From contig NZ_JBFAPK010000072.1 in assembly GCF_040676675.1 (NCBI RefSeq), forward strand, positions 1 to 10,656: a stretch of 10,656 nt of DNA. Direction: 5' to 3'. Within the stretch, counting starts at the first letter, position 1. Every line of letters begins with the position of its first letter. This DNA comes from JBFAPK01 sp040676675 (GTDB lineage: Bacteria; Actinomycetota; Actinomycetes; Mycobacteriales; Micromonosporaceae). The position numbers were made by a program, and so were the translations under genes. Under the pieces are notes generated by a model, which was given only the letters and a program-made list of their open reading frames with translations, was not told the origin of the DNA and did not search any database. Positions 5,683 to 10,656 of the stretch are shown here, in pieces.

Positions 5683-5769
5683 TCGTTGTTCTTGATTTAT
5701 TAAATAAAGAACACGTCCAACAATAATTGGACATACGATATATTTCACAACAAACAGAACGACAATCAT
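5680..5769 (-). CDS. Fst-like type I toxin peptide (29 aa)
   Basis: The product, MIVVLFVVKYIVCPIIVGRV then LYLINQEQR, is a single membrane helix with the internal Pro (PIIVG) and the short polar C-terminus of the Fst/Ldr toxin superfamily. Such peptides disrupt the membrane when not silenced, and they stabilise plasmids. An AGGAGG (plus-strand CCTCCT, 5781-5786) lies 11 bases before the ATG. The longer 60-aa frame that contains it has no ribosome binding site and crosses the predicted promoter. A hairpin, GCAC/GTGC (5791-5803), at the predicted 5' end of the mRNA resembles the 5' helix of RNA I. The stop codon lies next to the shared terminator. Confidence 0.75.
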   Translation of the reverse strand: MIVVLFVVKYIVCPIIVGRVLYLINQEQR

Positions 5770-5790
5770 TAGATGTGGCACCTCCTTTCT

Positions 5791-5840
5791 GCACGGGAAG
5801 TGCTTTTTTAGTATAACAGAATCTGATTTTAATAGATTCT
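5791..5840 (-). promoter_or_regulatory. Toxin promoter, operator-like repeat and 5' hairpin
   Basis: On the minus strand TGTTATACT gives an extended -10 element (TATACT, plus-strand 5810-5815). There is no good -35 hexamer. A 7-bp inverted repeat, AGAATCT/AGATTCT (5818-5824 and 5834-5840), sits over the -35 region and could bind a regulator. The transcript would begin near 5803 with a GCAC/GTGC hairpin. Confidence 0.55.
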
Positions 5841-5940
5841 CCGTTTTTGAATAAAGATACAAAAGTTCATTTAATGAAAAAGTATGAAAACGCGTGAGAA
5901 CAATGATGTATAAAACCTGAATAAACGATAATCACAAGAC

Positions 5941-5978
5941 AAAGGCTTAAACGTTGATTTAACAGCGTTTAAGCCTTT
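5941..5978. repeat. Perfect 13-bp inverted repeat of unknown role
   Basis: AAAGGCTTAAACG (5941-5953) pairs with CGTTTAAGCCTTT (5966-5978) around a 12-base loop. It lacks a T run on either side, so it is not a standard terminator. It could be a protein binding site, part of an origin of transfer, or a relic. Confidence 0.6.
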
Positions 5979-5993
5979 ACTACAAGTTGACAT

Positions 5994-6094
5994 AATTAAC
6001 TATTATGGGTAGTGCCTTTGTATAAATACTCAAAAACACAAACATTGTTAAATTAATCTTTGTGTCCTTTAATATAAGTAACATAATAGTTAAT
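5994..6094. repeat. 14-bp inverted repeat bracketing a terminator
   Basis: AATTAACTATTATG near 5994-6007 and its exact reverse complement near 6081-6094 are about 73 bases apart. Between them lies the terminator of the minus-strand membrane-protein gene. The right arm overlaps that gene's stop codon. Confidence 0.55.
6032..6065 (-). terminator. Terminator of the minus-strand membrane-protein gene
   Basis: On the minus strand a 7-bp stem, ACACAAA with TTTGTGT, is followed by TTTTG. It lies about 25 bases after the stop of the gene ending at 6090. Confidence 0.5.
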
Positions 6095-6455
6095 TATTGC
6101 GATGAGAAAAACCATAGATAACTAAATATATAAGCATAATAACTATGAAATGAATAGCTCCTAAAAATAATGCGAAAATATCTGTAGTAAGAGGTTTAAA
6201 ATAATCTGATGAATCGTAAATATTCATAAACCAATGAACACATTCCCAAGAAAGAAATGTTCCAATACATCTACTTATTATAATACTTATATTATTTTTT
6301 AAGCCGAATTTAAAAATAGATCTACTTATTAATATAGCAACTATTATAAATGGGATGTAACCTATTAATAAACCTGTTTGATAATCAGTAAATAATCCGA
6401 TAAATTCTATTGGAACTAAAGATAAAATTAATATAATGATTTTTAACCATTTCAT
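6090..6455 (-). CDS. Four-helix integral membrane protein, hypothetical (121 aa)
   Basis: I do not recognise a family. Hydrophobic segments lie at about residues 3-20, 28-45, 57-72 and 92-115. The second half contains ECVHWFMN and ends with a polar SHRNN tail. The ribosome binding site is weak (AAGAG about 10 bases before the ATG). The gene lies 129 bases downstream of the DUF3139-like gene on the same strand with no terminator between, so the two may share a transcript. Candidate roles include an immunity-type or transport accessory protein, but nothing in the sequence decides this. Confidence 0.65.
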   Translation of the reverse strand: MKWLKIIILILSLVPIEFIGLFTDYQTGLLIGYIPFIIVAILISRSIFKFGLKNNISIIISRCIGTFLSWECVHWFMNIYDSSDYFKPLTTDIFALFLGAIHFIVIMLIYLVIYGFSHRNN

Positions 6456-6584
6456 TTTAAAATTTCTCTTTTCAATATTATTTTTCCTTCAATATCATTT
6501 TATTAATATAATTAGGTAAAAGTCTACGCTGTCTTTAAGTGATAGATGAATGATCTCTATTTTTTATTATGTTATACATTTATA

Positions 6585-6953
6585 TTATTTTCTGTAAGGT
6601 TCTGATTCTAAAAGATATTTATAATAGGAGTCTTTCTTTTGTAAATCTGTTTCCCCCCATACCTTATATTCTTTATCATCTGTCCATGGTGCTGGTGCTG
6701 GTGTCACGTTATACTCATACTCACTATATGGTTGATCTTTAAAAGCAATATCTTTTTCAGCATATCCCATCATAATATTAAAACTCATTTTTTCATTTTT
6801 TATTTTTTTATCCCAACCCTTACGTTCTATAACGTGATCGATGATTTTCTCACTCTTGTGTTCCTGATAAGTAATCACACTAAAAGTCCAAACTGTTAAG
6901 GTAATAATGATAACAATAATAGAAGTTATTAATATTTTTAAGATTTTCTTCAT
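6585..6953 (-). CDS. DUF3139-like membrane-anchored protein, copy A (122 aa)
   Basis: An N-terminal hydrophobic segment at about residues 7-28 is followed by a small extracytoplasmic domain. It shares with the divergent neighbour at 7057 the pattern KGWxxKxKxEK (about residues 45-55), FKDxPYxxYxY (about 76-86), KVxG and a final YKxYL. These features fit DUF3139, a family of short exported proteins common in staphylococci and of unknown function. This copy has an extra Pro-rich loop (VTPAPAPWTDD) that its neighbour lacks. GAGG about 11 bases before the ATG supports the start. Confidence 0.7.
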   Translation of the reverse strand: MKKILKILITSIIVIIITLTVWTFSVITYQEHKSEKIIDHVIERKGWDKKIKNEKMSFNIMMGYAEKDIAFKDQPYSEYEYNVTPAPAPWTDDKEYKVWGETDLQKKDSYYKYLLESEPYRK

Positions 6954-7056
6954 TTTTGTATAATTCCTCTTTTTTAATAATTTTTATGATAAATATGTAT
7001 TATTGTATTTAATTTTACAAAATATTAATTAAATAAATTTACTTAAGGAGACTAAT

Positions 7057-7452
7057 ATGAAAAGAAAATATAAAATTACAGGTATCATCTTTATCGTTCT
7101 TCTTATCGTTTTAACATTAATTTTTAGTATAGTGCACCATTATGCTAATGTTCAAAAACATGAAGAAGCTAAACTAAAACAAAAAGTTCACCATATTTTC
7201 AAACAAAAAGGTTGGGAAGATAAAGTTAAAGAAGAAAAAAATATATTTACGTTCAATACTGGAGATAATGATTTACAAGTCACTTTTAAAGATGAGCCTT
7301 ATAATACGTATACATATTCTATTGATGAAGACAATAAAGTATATGGAAATGCTGTTTTGAAAGATGAATATGATAAAGATTTTGATAGTAAAAAAAAGTA
7401 CAAAGAATATTTAAGAAAAATGCATTTTGAAGAAAAATATGATCTGAAATAA
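7057..7452 (+). CDS. DUF3139-like membrane-anchored protein, copy B (131 aa)
   Basis: A hydrophobic segment at about residues 7-27 is followed by the same extracytoplasmic pattern as copy A: KGWEDKVKEEK, FKDEPYNTYTY, KVYGNAVLK and YKEYL. The C-terminal tail is longer and charged. AAGGAG lies seven to eight bases before the ATG, and a very strong terminator follows the stop. The two copies are divergent across about 100 bp of very AT-rich DNA that must hold both promoters. They are clearly paralogues but too diverged to be a recent duplication. Function is unknown. Confidence 0.72.
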   Translation: MKRKYKITGIIFIVLLIVLTLIFSIVHHYANVQKHEEAKLKQKVHHIFKQKGWEDKVKEEKNIFTFNTGDNDLQVTFKDEPYNTYTYSIDEDNKVYGNAVLKDEYDKDFDSKKKYKEYLRKMHFEEKYDLK

Positions 7453-7493
7453 AAAAGCAAGCGACTACGATAATTGATAGTCGCTTGCTTTTT
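7452..7493. terminator. Strong intrinsic terminator
   Basis: A perfect 16-bp stem, AAAAAGCAAGCGACTA with TAGTCGCTTGCTTTTT, encloses a 10-base loop and works in both directions by sequence. It ends the copy B gene. Confidence 0.92.
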
Positions 7494-7545
7494 AGTGTTC
7501 TTTCAATTTGTTTAATGCTTTTTTATGATTCGTTTTCTATCTTGT
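7492..7545 (-). pseudogene. Possible remnant of a mobC-like 3' end
   Basis: Read on the minus strand, the last codons give HKKALNKLKEH and a stop. The MobC-like gene at 1129 ends LKKEIKRLKEH and a stop, and the DNA is also similar over about 35 bases (GTTCTTTCAAT, GTTTAAT, T run). Upstream the frame breaks; a neighbouring frame reads QDRKRIIKK. This may be the tail of a second mobilisation gene left by rearrangement, or chance in lysine-rich AT-rich DNA. Confidence 0.25.
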
Positions 7546-7628
7546 AATTTGGAGGCTTATATATGCCATTAAATGAAAAGCCTGTATAAAGTTTAAAATA
7601 GCTTAGAAAGCAAAAAGGAGTATTAGCA

Positions 7629-7808
7629 TTGAAATCAATTGTTCATTTTATTTGCCTCTTTATCATATTTTGTATTTTTGGATATGTGATAGATTTAATA
7701 TTTTTTAAAGAAATAAATATTTTTCTGATTTTAGAATCAGCCTTTATTTTATCATTACTAATCATGCCGATATTAAAGATTGTAAAAGAGATAGAAATTG
7801 AAAAATAG
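7629..7808 (+). CDS. 59-aa two-helix membrane protein with TTG start
   Basis: The TTG at 7629 has AAAAAGGAG eight bases upstream, an excellent ribosome binding site. The product starts MKSIVHFICLFIIFCIFGYV, has a second hydrophobic segment at about residues 30-49 and ends in a charged tail (KIVKEIEIEK). No family is recognised. An AT-rich stretch and a 42-bp inverted repeat separate it from the secreted protein gene downstream. Confidence 0.6.
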   Translation: MKSIVHFICLFIIFCIFGYVIDLIFFKEINIFLILESAFILSLLIMPILKIVKEIEIEK

Positions 7809-7859
7809 AACTGGTAAATACCATTTTCTATACTTAATGTTTAATAAAAATAGGCTACT

Positions 7860-7901
7860 AAAATTCAGTTAATAAAGATCCATCTTTATTAACTGAATTT
7901 T
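7860..7901. repeat. Perfect 20-bp inverted repeat (42 bp)
   Basis: Two perfect 20-base arms (7860-7879 and 7882-7901) are separated only by CC. There is no T run after it on the plus strand; six A follow. It lies about 50 bases after the 59-aa gene and 105 before the secreted protein gene, so it may act as a terminator for the first, an mRNA-end stabiliser, or a regulatory structure. Confidence 0.75.
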
Positions 7902-8006
7902 AAAAAAATATATATAGTGTTAATTTTTTTAATTAAAGTAGTTATAACTTAATTTATATGATAAAGTCATATTTAAACATATAAATATTTTACAGGAGGT
8001 CTTTTT

Positions 8007-8456
8007 ATGAAAAAGTTACTTTCAGTTTTTATTGCAAGTTTATTAGTTTTAACCGGATTATCTTTTTCTTCAATTAATCAAGGTAATACTGCGAGTGCTA
8101 AAACAAAATATAAAACAACTATAACTTACAAAGGTCAAAAATATGTATATGTTGGTCATTATAAACACCATTTTTCTAAAAAAGAAGTTAAAAAAGTAGT
8201 TAAATTTTCTAAAGGAGTTCATTCAGGAAACAAATTAGTATCTGCTGCTAGTAAACTTAGTAAAAATGGTTATGTTAAAGCATCCTCGGCTATTTATAAA
8301 GCCTTTGATTTTGGATTGAAAAATGAATTAAAAGGTAGCTATTTTTACACAGCAGCTAAAAAAGGTACAGGCGTAACAATTTCTTATGATATGTATACTG
8401 CAACAACAGGTCCGAACCATACTATAGCTAAGAATTTTAAACATAGTTATAATTAA
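8007..8456 (+). CDS. Secreted cationic protein (149 aa), unknown function
   Basis: A classic signal peptide (MKKLLSVFIASLLVLTGLSF) ends with the cleavage motif ASA, so processing after residue 31 would give a mature protein of about 118 residues. The mature part is very rich in Lys, His, Tyr and Ser, has almost no acidic residues and no Cys, and contains a mixed segment at about 67-110 and a C-terminal region with GTGVTISYDMYTATTGP. The start has AGGAGG seven bases before the ATG, and a perfect terminator follows. I do not recognise the family. A cationic secreted protein facing a convergent lipoprotein operon is compatible with a bacteriocin or toxin and an immunity protein, or with a cell-wall binding protein; this is inference. 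Confidence 0.75.
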   Translation: MKKLLSVFIASLLVLTGLSFSSINQGNTASAKTKYKTTITYKGQKYVYVGHYKHHFSKKEVKKVVKFSKGVHSGNKLVSAASKLSKNGYVKASSAIYKAFDFGLKNELKGSYFYTAAKKGTGVTISYDMYTATTGPNHTIAKNFKHSYN

Positions 8457-8498
8457 ATAAATGTGAGGGGAAGGATTAATCCTTCCCCTCACATTTAT
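8457..8498. terminator. Perfect 42-bp palindromic bidirectional terminator
   Basis: Two 21-base arms meet with no spacer (8457-8477 and 8478-8498), with a GC-rich core (GTGAGGGGAAGG) and T-rich DNA after it on the plus strand. It starts one base after the stop of the secreted protein gene and also ends the converging lipoprotein operon. Confidence 0.9.
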
Positions 8499-8595
8499 TT
8501 TCAAGCTTTTTTGAACGGTTGAATTTTAGACCATAATTTATGAATTCATAGATATTAGATAATATTTCAGCTATTATTCTTAAAATATTTTCCAT
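8476..8595 (-). CDS. Possible 39-aa amphipathic peptide
   Basis: A frame begins 20 bases after the lipoprotein stop on the same strand and encodes MENILRIIAEILSNIYEFIN and then YGLKFNRSKK. The first 25 residues would form an amphipathic helix. The last codons run into the terminator stem, and the ribosome binding site is weak, which both count against it. If real it would be the third gene of the regulator and lipoprotein operon. Confidence 0.3.
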   Translation of the reverse strand: MENILRIIAEILSNIYEFINYGLKFNRSKKLENKCEGKD

Positions 8596-8615
8596 TATCA
8601 TCACTACTTTCAATT

Positions 8616-9002
8616 TTATTCAGTATATTTAATTTTTCTCTCGAATTTTTTTATATCCCCATTTTTATATTTAACTTCATAAAGAATACTTTCTCCTAAT
8701 AAATCTTTTACATTGTCGTATTTGTTTGCTACACCTTTCCAAATCAATGTATCTTTAGTATCTTTTTTAATACCGTCATTAGTAATTTCTTTTGCATTGT
8801 TATTTTTATATCGATACACTTTCCCAATTTTTTCAGGTTTGTTATTTTCTTTTTTATTTATTGTAATATTAACAGCTTTACTTGTAGGATTAATTTCTAA
8901 TGCACTTTTTTTAATTGGTTTTTCTTTAGAACTATTACTACATCCAGTAACAGTTAGAACTAAAATAAGAGAAATAATAATACTAAATATTGCTTTTTTC
9001 AT
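8616..9002 (-). CDS. Small lipoprotein (128 aa)
   Basis: The signal sequence MKKAIFSIIISLILVLTVTG runs into Cys21, giving lipobox VTGC, so the mature protein would be lipid-anchored on the outer membrane surface. The rest is Lys- and Asn-rich, with a C-terminal half (about 75-128) that looks like a small beta domain (TLIWKGVANKY, YEVKYKNGDIKKFERKIKY). No family is recognised. I place the start at 9002 because AAAAAGG is correctly spaced from it; the in-frame ATG nine bases upstream is fused to that site. The longer reading from 9047 overlaps the upstream gene. It follows the ribbon-helix-helix gene by 19 bases, and together they form an operon convergent with the secreted cationic protein. 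Confidence 0.8.
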   Translation of the reverse strand: MKKAIFSIIISLILVLTVTGCSNSSKEKPIKKSALEINPTSKAVNITINKKENNKPEKIGKVYRYKNNNAKEITNDGIKKDTKDTLIWKGVANKYDNVKDLLGESILYEVKYKNGDIKKFERKIKYTE

Positions 9003-9021
9003 TCTAATCATCCTTTTTTGC

Positions 9022-9189
9022 TTATTCAAGATTACCATATTCTTCATTTAAATATTTTGATATTAAATTTTCAATTTGTTTAGATTTATTAATACCATAT
9101 TTTGTTTTAACTTTATCTAAATTAGTTATTAATTTAGGAGGAAGAGTAATATTTAACTTTTGTCTTTGTTCTCTTTCATTCAAACCCAC
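9022..9189 (-). CDS. Small ribbon-helix-helix (CopG-like) regulator (55 aa), GTG start
   Basis: The frame reads GLNEREQRQKLNITLPPKLI, then TNLDKVKTKYGINKSKQIEN and LISKYLNEEYGNLE. A short strand (QKLNITLPP), a helix (KLITNLDKVKTKYG), a turn and a second helix (NKSKQIENLISKYLNEEY) give a complete ribbon-helix-helix fold, as in CopG-type repressors and antitoxins. GGAG six bases before the GTG supports the start. The promoter region carries inverted repeats overlapping the -35 element, which fits autoregulation. The lipoprotein gene follows directly, so the regulator probably controls it too. It has only 55 codons. Confidence 0.75.
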   Translation of the reverse strand: MGLNEREQRQKLNITLPPKLITNLDKVKTKYGINKSKQIENLISKYLNEEYGNLE

Positions 9190-9204
9190 AACACTCTCCT
9201 TTTA

Positions 9205-9256
9205 TTTATGCGTATAAAGTAGCATTACATGCGTACAAAGTCAAGTTTGTACCCAT
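9205..9256 (-). promoter_or_regulatory. Promoter and operator of the regulator-lipoprotein operon
   Basis: On the minus strand TTGACT (plus-strand 9239-9244) and TACTTT (9216-9221) are 17 bases apart. GTACAAA and TTTGTAC (9233-9239 and 9246-9252) form an inverted repeat right over the -35 box. GCAT-GTA-ATGC and a second TACGCAT lie between and beyond the promoter elements. A small repressor bound here would block RNA polymerase. Confidence 0.6.
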
Positions 9257-9376
9257 AAAAGAAGTATAGTATAGTTTGTTTTTTACTTTATGGAGCTATT
9301 ATAATTACGACAAACGATAAAAGAAAAACAATTTTTTCCTCTCAAAAAAGCCCTATAGTTTTCAACTAAGAATAAA

Positions 9377-9478
9377 TGAGCAAAGCAAATGGTAAGATAG
9401 TCCTTCAGCTATGCTGAATACTACCTTAAGCGGTAATGGATTTCCTTATGCTCTTTAAAATACAAAAGTTACATTATA
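9377..9478 (-). ncRNA. Candidate structured RNA
   Basis: On the minus strand a TATAAT (plus-strand 9473-9478; no clear -35) precedes a strongly folded stretch. GAGCA-AAG-AAAT at the left pairs with ATTT-CTT-TGCTC at the right through single-base bulges. Inside, GGTAGT pairs with ACTATC using one G-U pair, then TTCAGC pairs with GCTGAA around ATA. That G-U pair would be an A-C mismatch on the plus strand, so the structure is better as minus-strand RNA. A second option, TACC-GCTTAA-GGTA, would compete for the same GGTA. No gene is present. A weak terminator-like TAGTT/AACTA stem with TTTTTT follows near 9345-9370. Confidence 0.35.
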
Positions 9479-9662
9479 TACCTACTTTTTCAGGTTTTAG
9501 CTTTTTTCTAAGAAGAACAATTGAGATAAAAAATATATTTTCCTTTCTGAAAGTGTTGAGAAAGAAATTTTAAAATGATTTATAGCCTATCTGTTGAACA
9601 AAAAAGTTTTTAGTCATTTTTTAATAAAATGTTCTAGAAAGGGCTTAAAATGCAAAATAAAA

Positions 9663-9687
9663 AGACTACTCAAAAAATGAGTAGTCT
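9663..9687 (-). terminator. Orphan terminator, minus strand
   Basis: AGACTACTC and GAGTAGTCT form a 9-bp stem with a 7-base loop, followed on the minus strand by TTTTTATTTT. No gene ends here now. The sequence AAAAAG(A/G)CTACTCAAAAAA also occurs on the minus strand just after the MobC-like gene (1107-1127), where the second arm is missing. Confidence 0.6.
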
Positions 9688-9741
9688 GAAGAATAGTTTT
9701 TGATGTATTAAATGAAAGGGAGTACTACATTAATCATATCA

Positions 9742-9914
9742 CACGCATTTATACCGAGAAAATTTATTGATGTTGAGAAGAACCCTTAACTAAACTTGAA
9801 GCCGAATGTCGGCATAGCGTAAGCTATTAAGCCGACGATTCGATAAGTTTAGGGATTGTTAAAGATTCGGAGGTTCAACGTCAATAAAGCAATTTAAAAC
9901 TATAGTTAAAATAG
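9742..9914 (+). other. Single-strand origin of ssoA type (rolling-circle plasmid relic)
   Basis: A large nested hairpin has arms CTAAACTT/AAGTTTAG (9790-9797 and 9845-9852), CGAAT/ATTCG (9803-9807 and 9838-9842), GTCGGC/GCCGAC (9808-9813 and 9831-9836) and ATAGC/GCTAT (9814-9818 and 9823-9827). TAGCGT, the conserved CS-6 motif of ssoA origins, is at 9815-9820 at the tip. The flanks (TTTATACCGAGAAAATTTAT, AAGAACCCTTAACTAAACTT, TTCAACGTCAATAAAGCAA) match what I remember of the pT181/pE194 single-strand origins. In rolling-circle plasmids it starts lagging-strand synthesis by RNA polymerase. No rolling-circle rep gene is in the window. Confidence 0.8.
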
Positions 9915-9959
9915 GGTTCTGTTGCAAAGTCAGAAAGATAAGTATATAACCTTATGTTT
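9869..9959. repeat. Direct repeat copy 2 (identical to 1-91)
   Basis: All 91 bases match the start of the window. The repeat covers the end of the single-strand origin and the first 45 bases of the IS. The copies part ways at 92/9960, inside the IS. Confidence 0.95.
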
Positions 9960-10550
9960 AAAATAATACGTCATATTAACTCGCTAGCATGATGCTAATT
10001 TCACGGCATGGTGAAAACCCGTAGATCTGAAGAGACCTGCGGTTCTTCTTATATAGTCCATAAATACATTCAATGCCTTTGATTGTATTCTTTGCCGTAT
10101 TGATACTTTGATAACTTATTTTCCTTACTTTGATAAGACGCTTAATAAAAGCGTATGCCGCATGATTATCTCGTTGCTTACGCAACCAAATATCTAATGT
10201 GTGGCCGTCTGCATCAATCGCACGATATAAATAGCACCATTTGCCCTTAATTTTGATATATGTCTCATCGACATGCCATTTATAATAAGCTTTTTTATGC
10301 TTTTTCTTCCAAATTTGATATAAAATTAGGGCATATTCTTGAACCCAACGGTAGACTGTTGAATGATGAACAGTGACACCACGTTCTCTTAATATTTCAG
10401 ATATATCACGATAACTCAATGCGTATCTTAGGTAGTAGCCAACGGCTACAGTGATGACATCTTTATCGAATTGTTTATATCTGAAATAGTTCATACAGAA
10501 GACTCCTTTTTGTTAAAATTATACTATAAAATTAACTTTGCAACAGAACC
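9915..10550 (-). mobile_element. IS431/IS257-like element (IS6 family), internally deleted
   Basis: The ends are GGTTCTGTTGCAAAGTCAGA at 9915 and TTAACTTTGCAACAGAACC finishing at 10550. The element is 636 bp against about 790 bp for intact IS431, a difference of about 156 bp that equals the missing 52 codons of its transposase. Flanking octamers (TAAAATAG and GAATTTTC) do not match, so the present position did not arise by simple insertion. The ends are intact, so a transposase supplied in trans might still act on it. Confidence 0.92.
9976..10494 (-). pseudogene. tnp: IS431 transposase with in-frame catalytic deletion (172 aa)
   Basis: The N-terminal part is typical IS431 transposase: MNYFRYKQFDKDVITVAVGY, a helix-turn-helix (SYRDISEILRERGVTVHHST) and WHVDETY with the first catalytic Asp at about residue 76. 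After FIKRLI (residue 121) the sequence jumps to KVRKISYQSINTAKNT and the normal C-terminus GFSPCREISIMLAS. The intact family protein has about 224 residues. The missing block of about 52 contains the second Asp (VITDQ) and the Glu (LIEQDH) of the DDE triad, so this product cannot catalyse transposition. The reading frame is otherwise open, and the promoter and ribosome binding side appears unchanged. Confidence 0.9.
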
Positions 10551-10593
10551 GAATTTTCTGTCTTAATTCATGCTATGAAAGGTATTTATACAT

Positions 10594-10656
10594 ATGAAAA
10601 AATTATTATTATTTTTATTGGTCTCAATCACGTTGATATTCAGTTTAGGCATCGCA
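10594..10656 (+). CDS. 5' end of an exported protein gene (cut by the window edge)
   Basis: The 21 visible codons, MKKLLLFLLVSITLIFSLGI plus A, form a signal peptide core. GAAAGG at 10577-10582 lies upstream with somewhat long spacing. The gene starts 43 bases after the IS right end, so the IS may supply an outward promoter. The function cannot be read from this part. Confidence 0.65.
   Translation, partial: MKKLLLFLLVSITLIFSLGIA

Noticed and set aside
5770..5862. N-terminal extension of the 29-aa toxin to 60 aa
   Set aside because: The extension covers the toxin's ribosome binding site, 5' hairpin and promoter, and has no ribosome binding site of its own.
8713..9051. 112-aa hydrophobic open frame on the plus strand
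   Set aside because: It is antisense to the lipoprotein gene. Its hydrophobicity comes from reading Lys- and Asn-rich codons in reverse, and it lacks a ribosome binding site.
9650..9703. 17-codon frame with AAGGG upstream (MQNKKTTQKMSSLKNSF)
   Set aside because: It lies over the orphan terminator stem, and its composition follows the repeat; nothing else supports it.

Overview
The window looks like part of a staphylococcal plasmid. It is very AT-rich, ribosome binding sites are strong AGGAGG types, and it carries an IS431/IS257-like element, an iteron/Rep_3 theta replicon, a MOBV-type mobilisation module and a single-strand origin of the pT181/pE194 type. I see no antibiotic or metal resistance gene. 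The assignments rest on motifs and remembered family sequences; no search was run.

Layout. Positions 1-680 hold a fragment of a single-strand origin, a 64-bp hairpin made of two IS431-type ends, a gene for a small membrane-anchored protein with its terminator, and a second solitary IS431-type end. Positions 681-1077 hold a frameshifted small membrane-protein gene and an intact 59-aa membrane-protein gene. Positions 1129-3244 are the mobilisation module: a ribbon-helix-helix accessory protein on the minus strand, a roughly 450-bp divergent region packed with palindromes and hairpins (the likely oriT and operators), and a MOBV relaxase on the plus strand that probably starts at a TTG codon. Positions 3245-4743 are the replicon: a leader with short peptides and inverted repeats, 22-bp iterons, inverted iteron pieces around the rep promoter and start, and the Rep_3 initiator.

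Positions 4752-5488 carry a 27-aa membrane peptide and a complete type I signal peptidase with its Ser/Lys dyad. Positions 5571-5840 contain a compact Fst/par-like type I toxin-antitoxin locus: a 29-aa toxin on the minus strand, a short converging antitoxin RNA on the plus strand, a shared bidirectional terminator, and a 29-30-nt direct repeat that makes the antitoxin RNA complementary to the toxin start region. Positions 5940-7500 hold strong inverted repeats, a four-helix membrane protein and two divergently transcribed paralogues of DUF3139 type.

Positions 7629-9250 hold a 59-aa membrane protein starting at TTG and a secreted, highly cationic 149-aa protein. Converging on the secreted protein is an operon of a small ribbon-helix-helix regulator and a lipoprotein. 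Positions 9260-9740 have no convincing gene but contain a candidate structured RNA on the minus strand. Positions 9740-9914 are a single-strand origin of the ssoA type with the TAGCGT loop motif. Positions 9915-10550 are an IS431-like element whose transposase lost about 52 internal residues, including two of its three catalytic residues. A new exported-protein gene begins at 10594 and runs off the window.

The plasmid combines theta replication, mobilisation and probable post-segregational killing with accessory genes that are mostly small exported or membrane proteins. The extra signal peptidase could serve them. The relics of a rolling-circle origin and of IS431 at both ends suggest assembly by IS-mediated recombination and cointegration.
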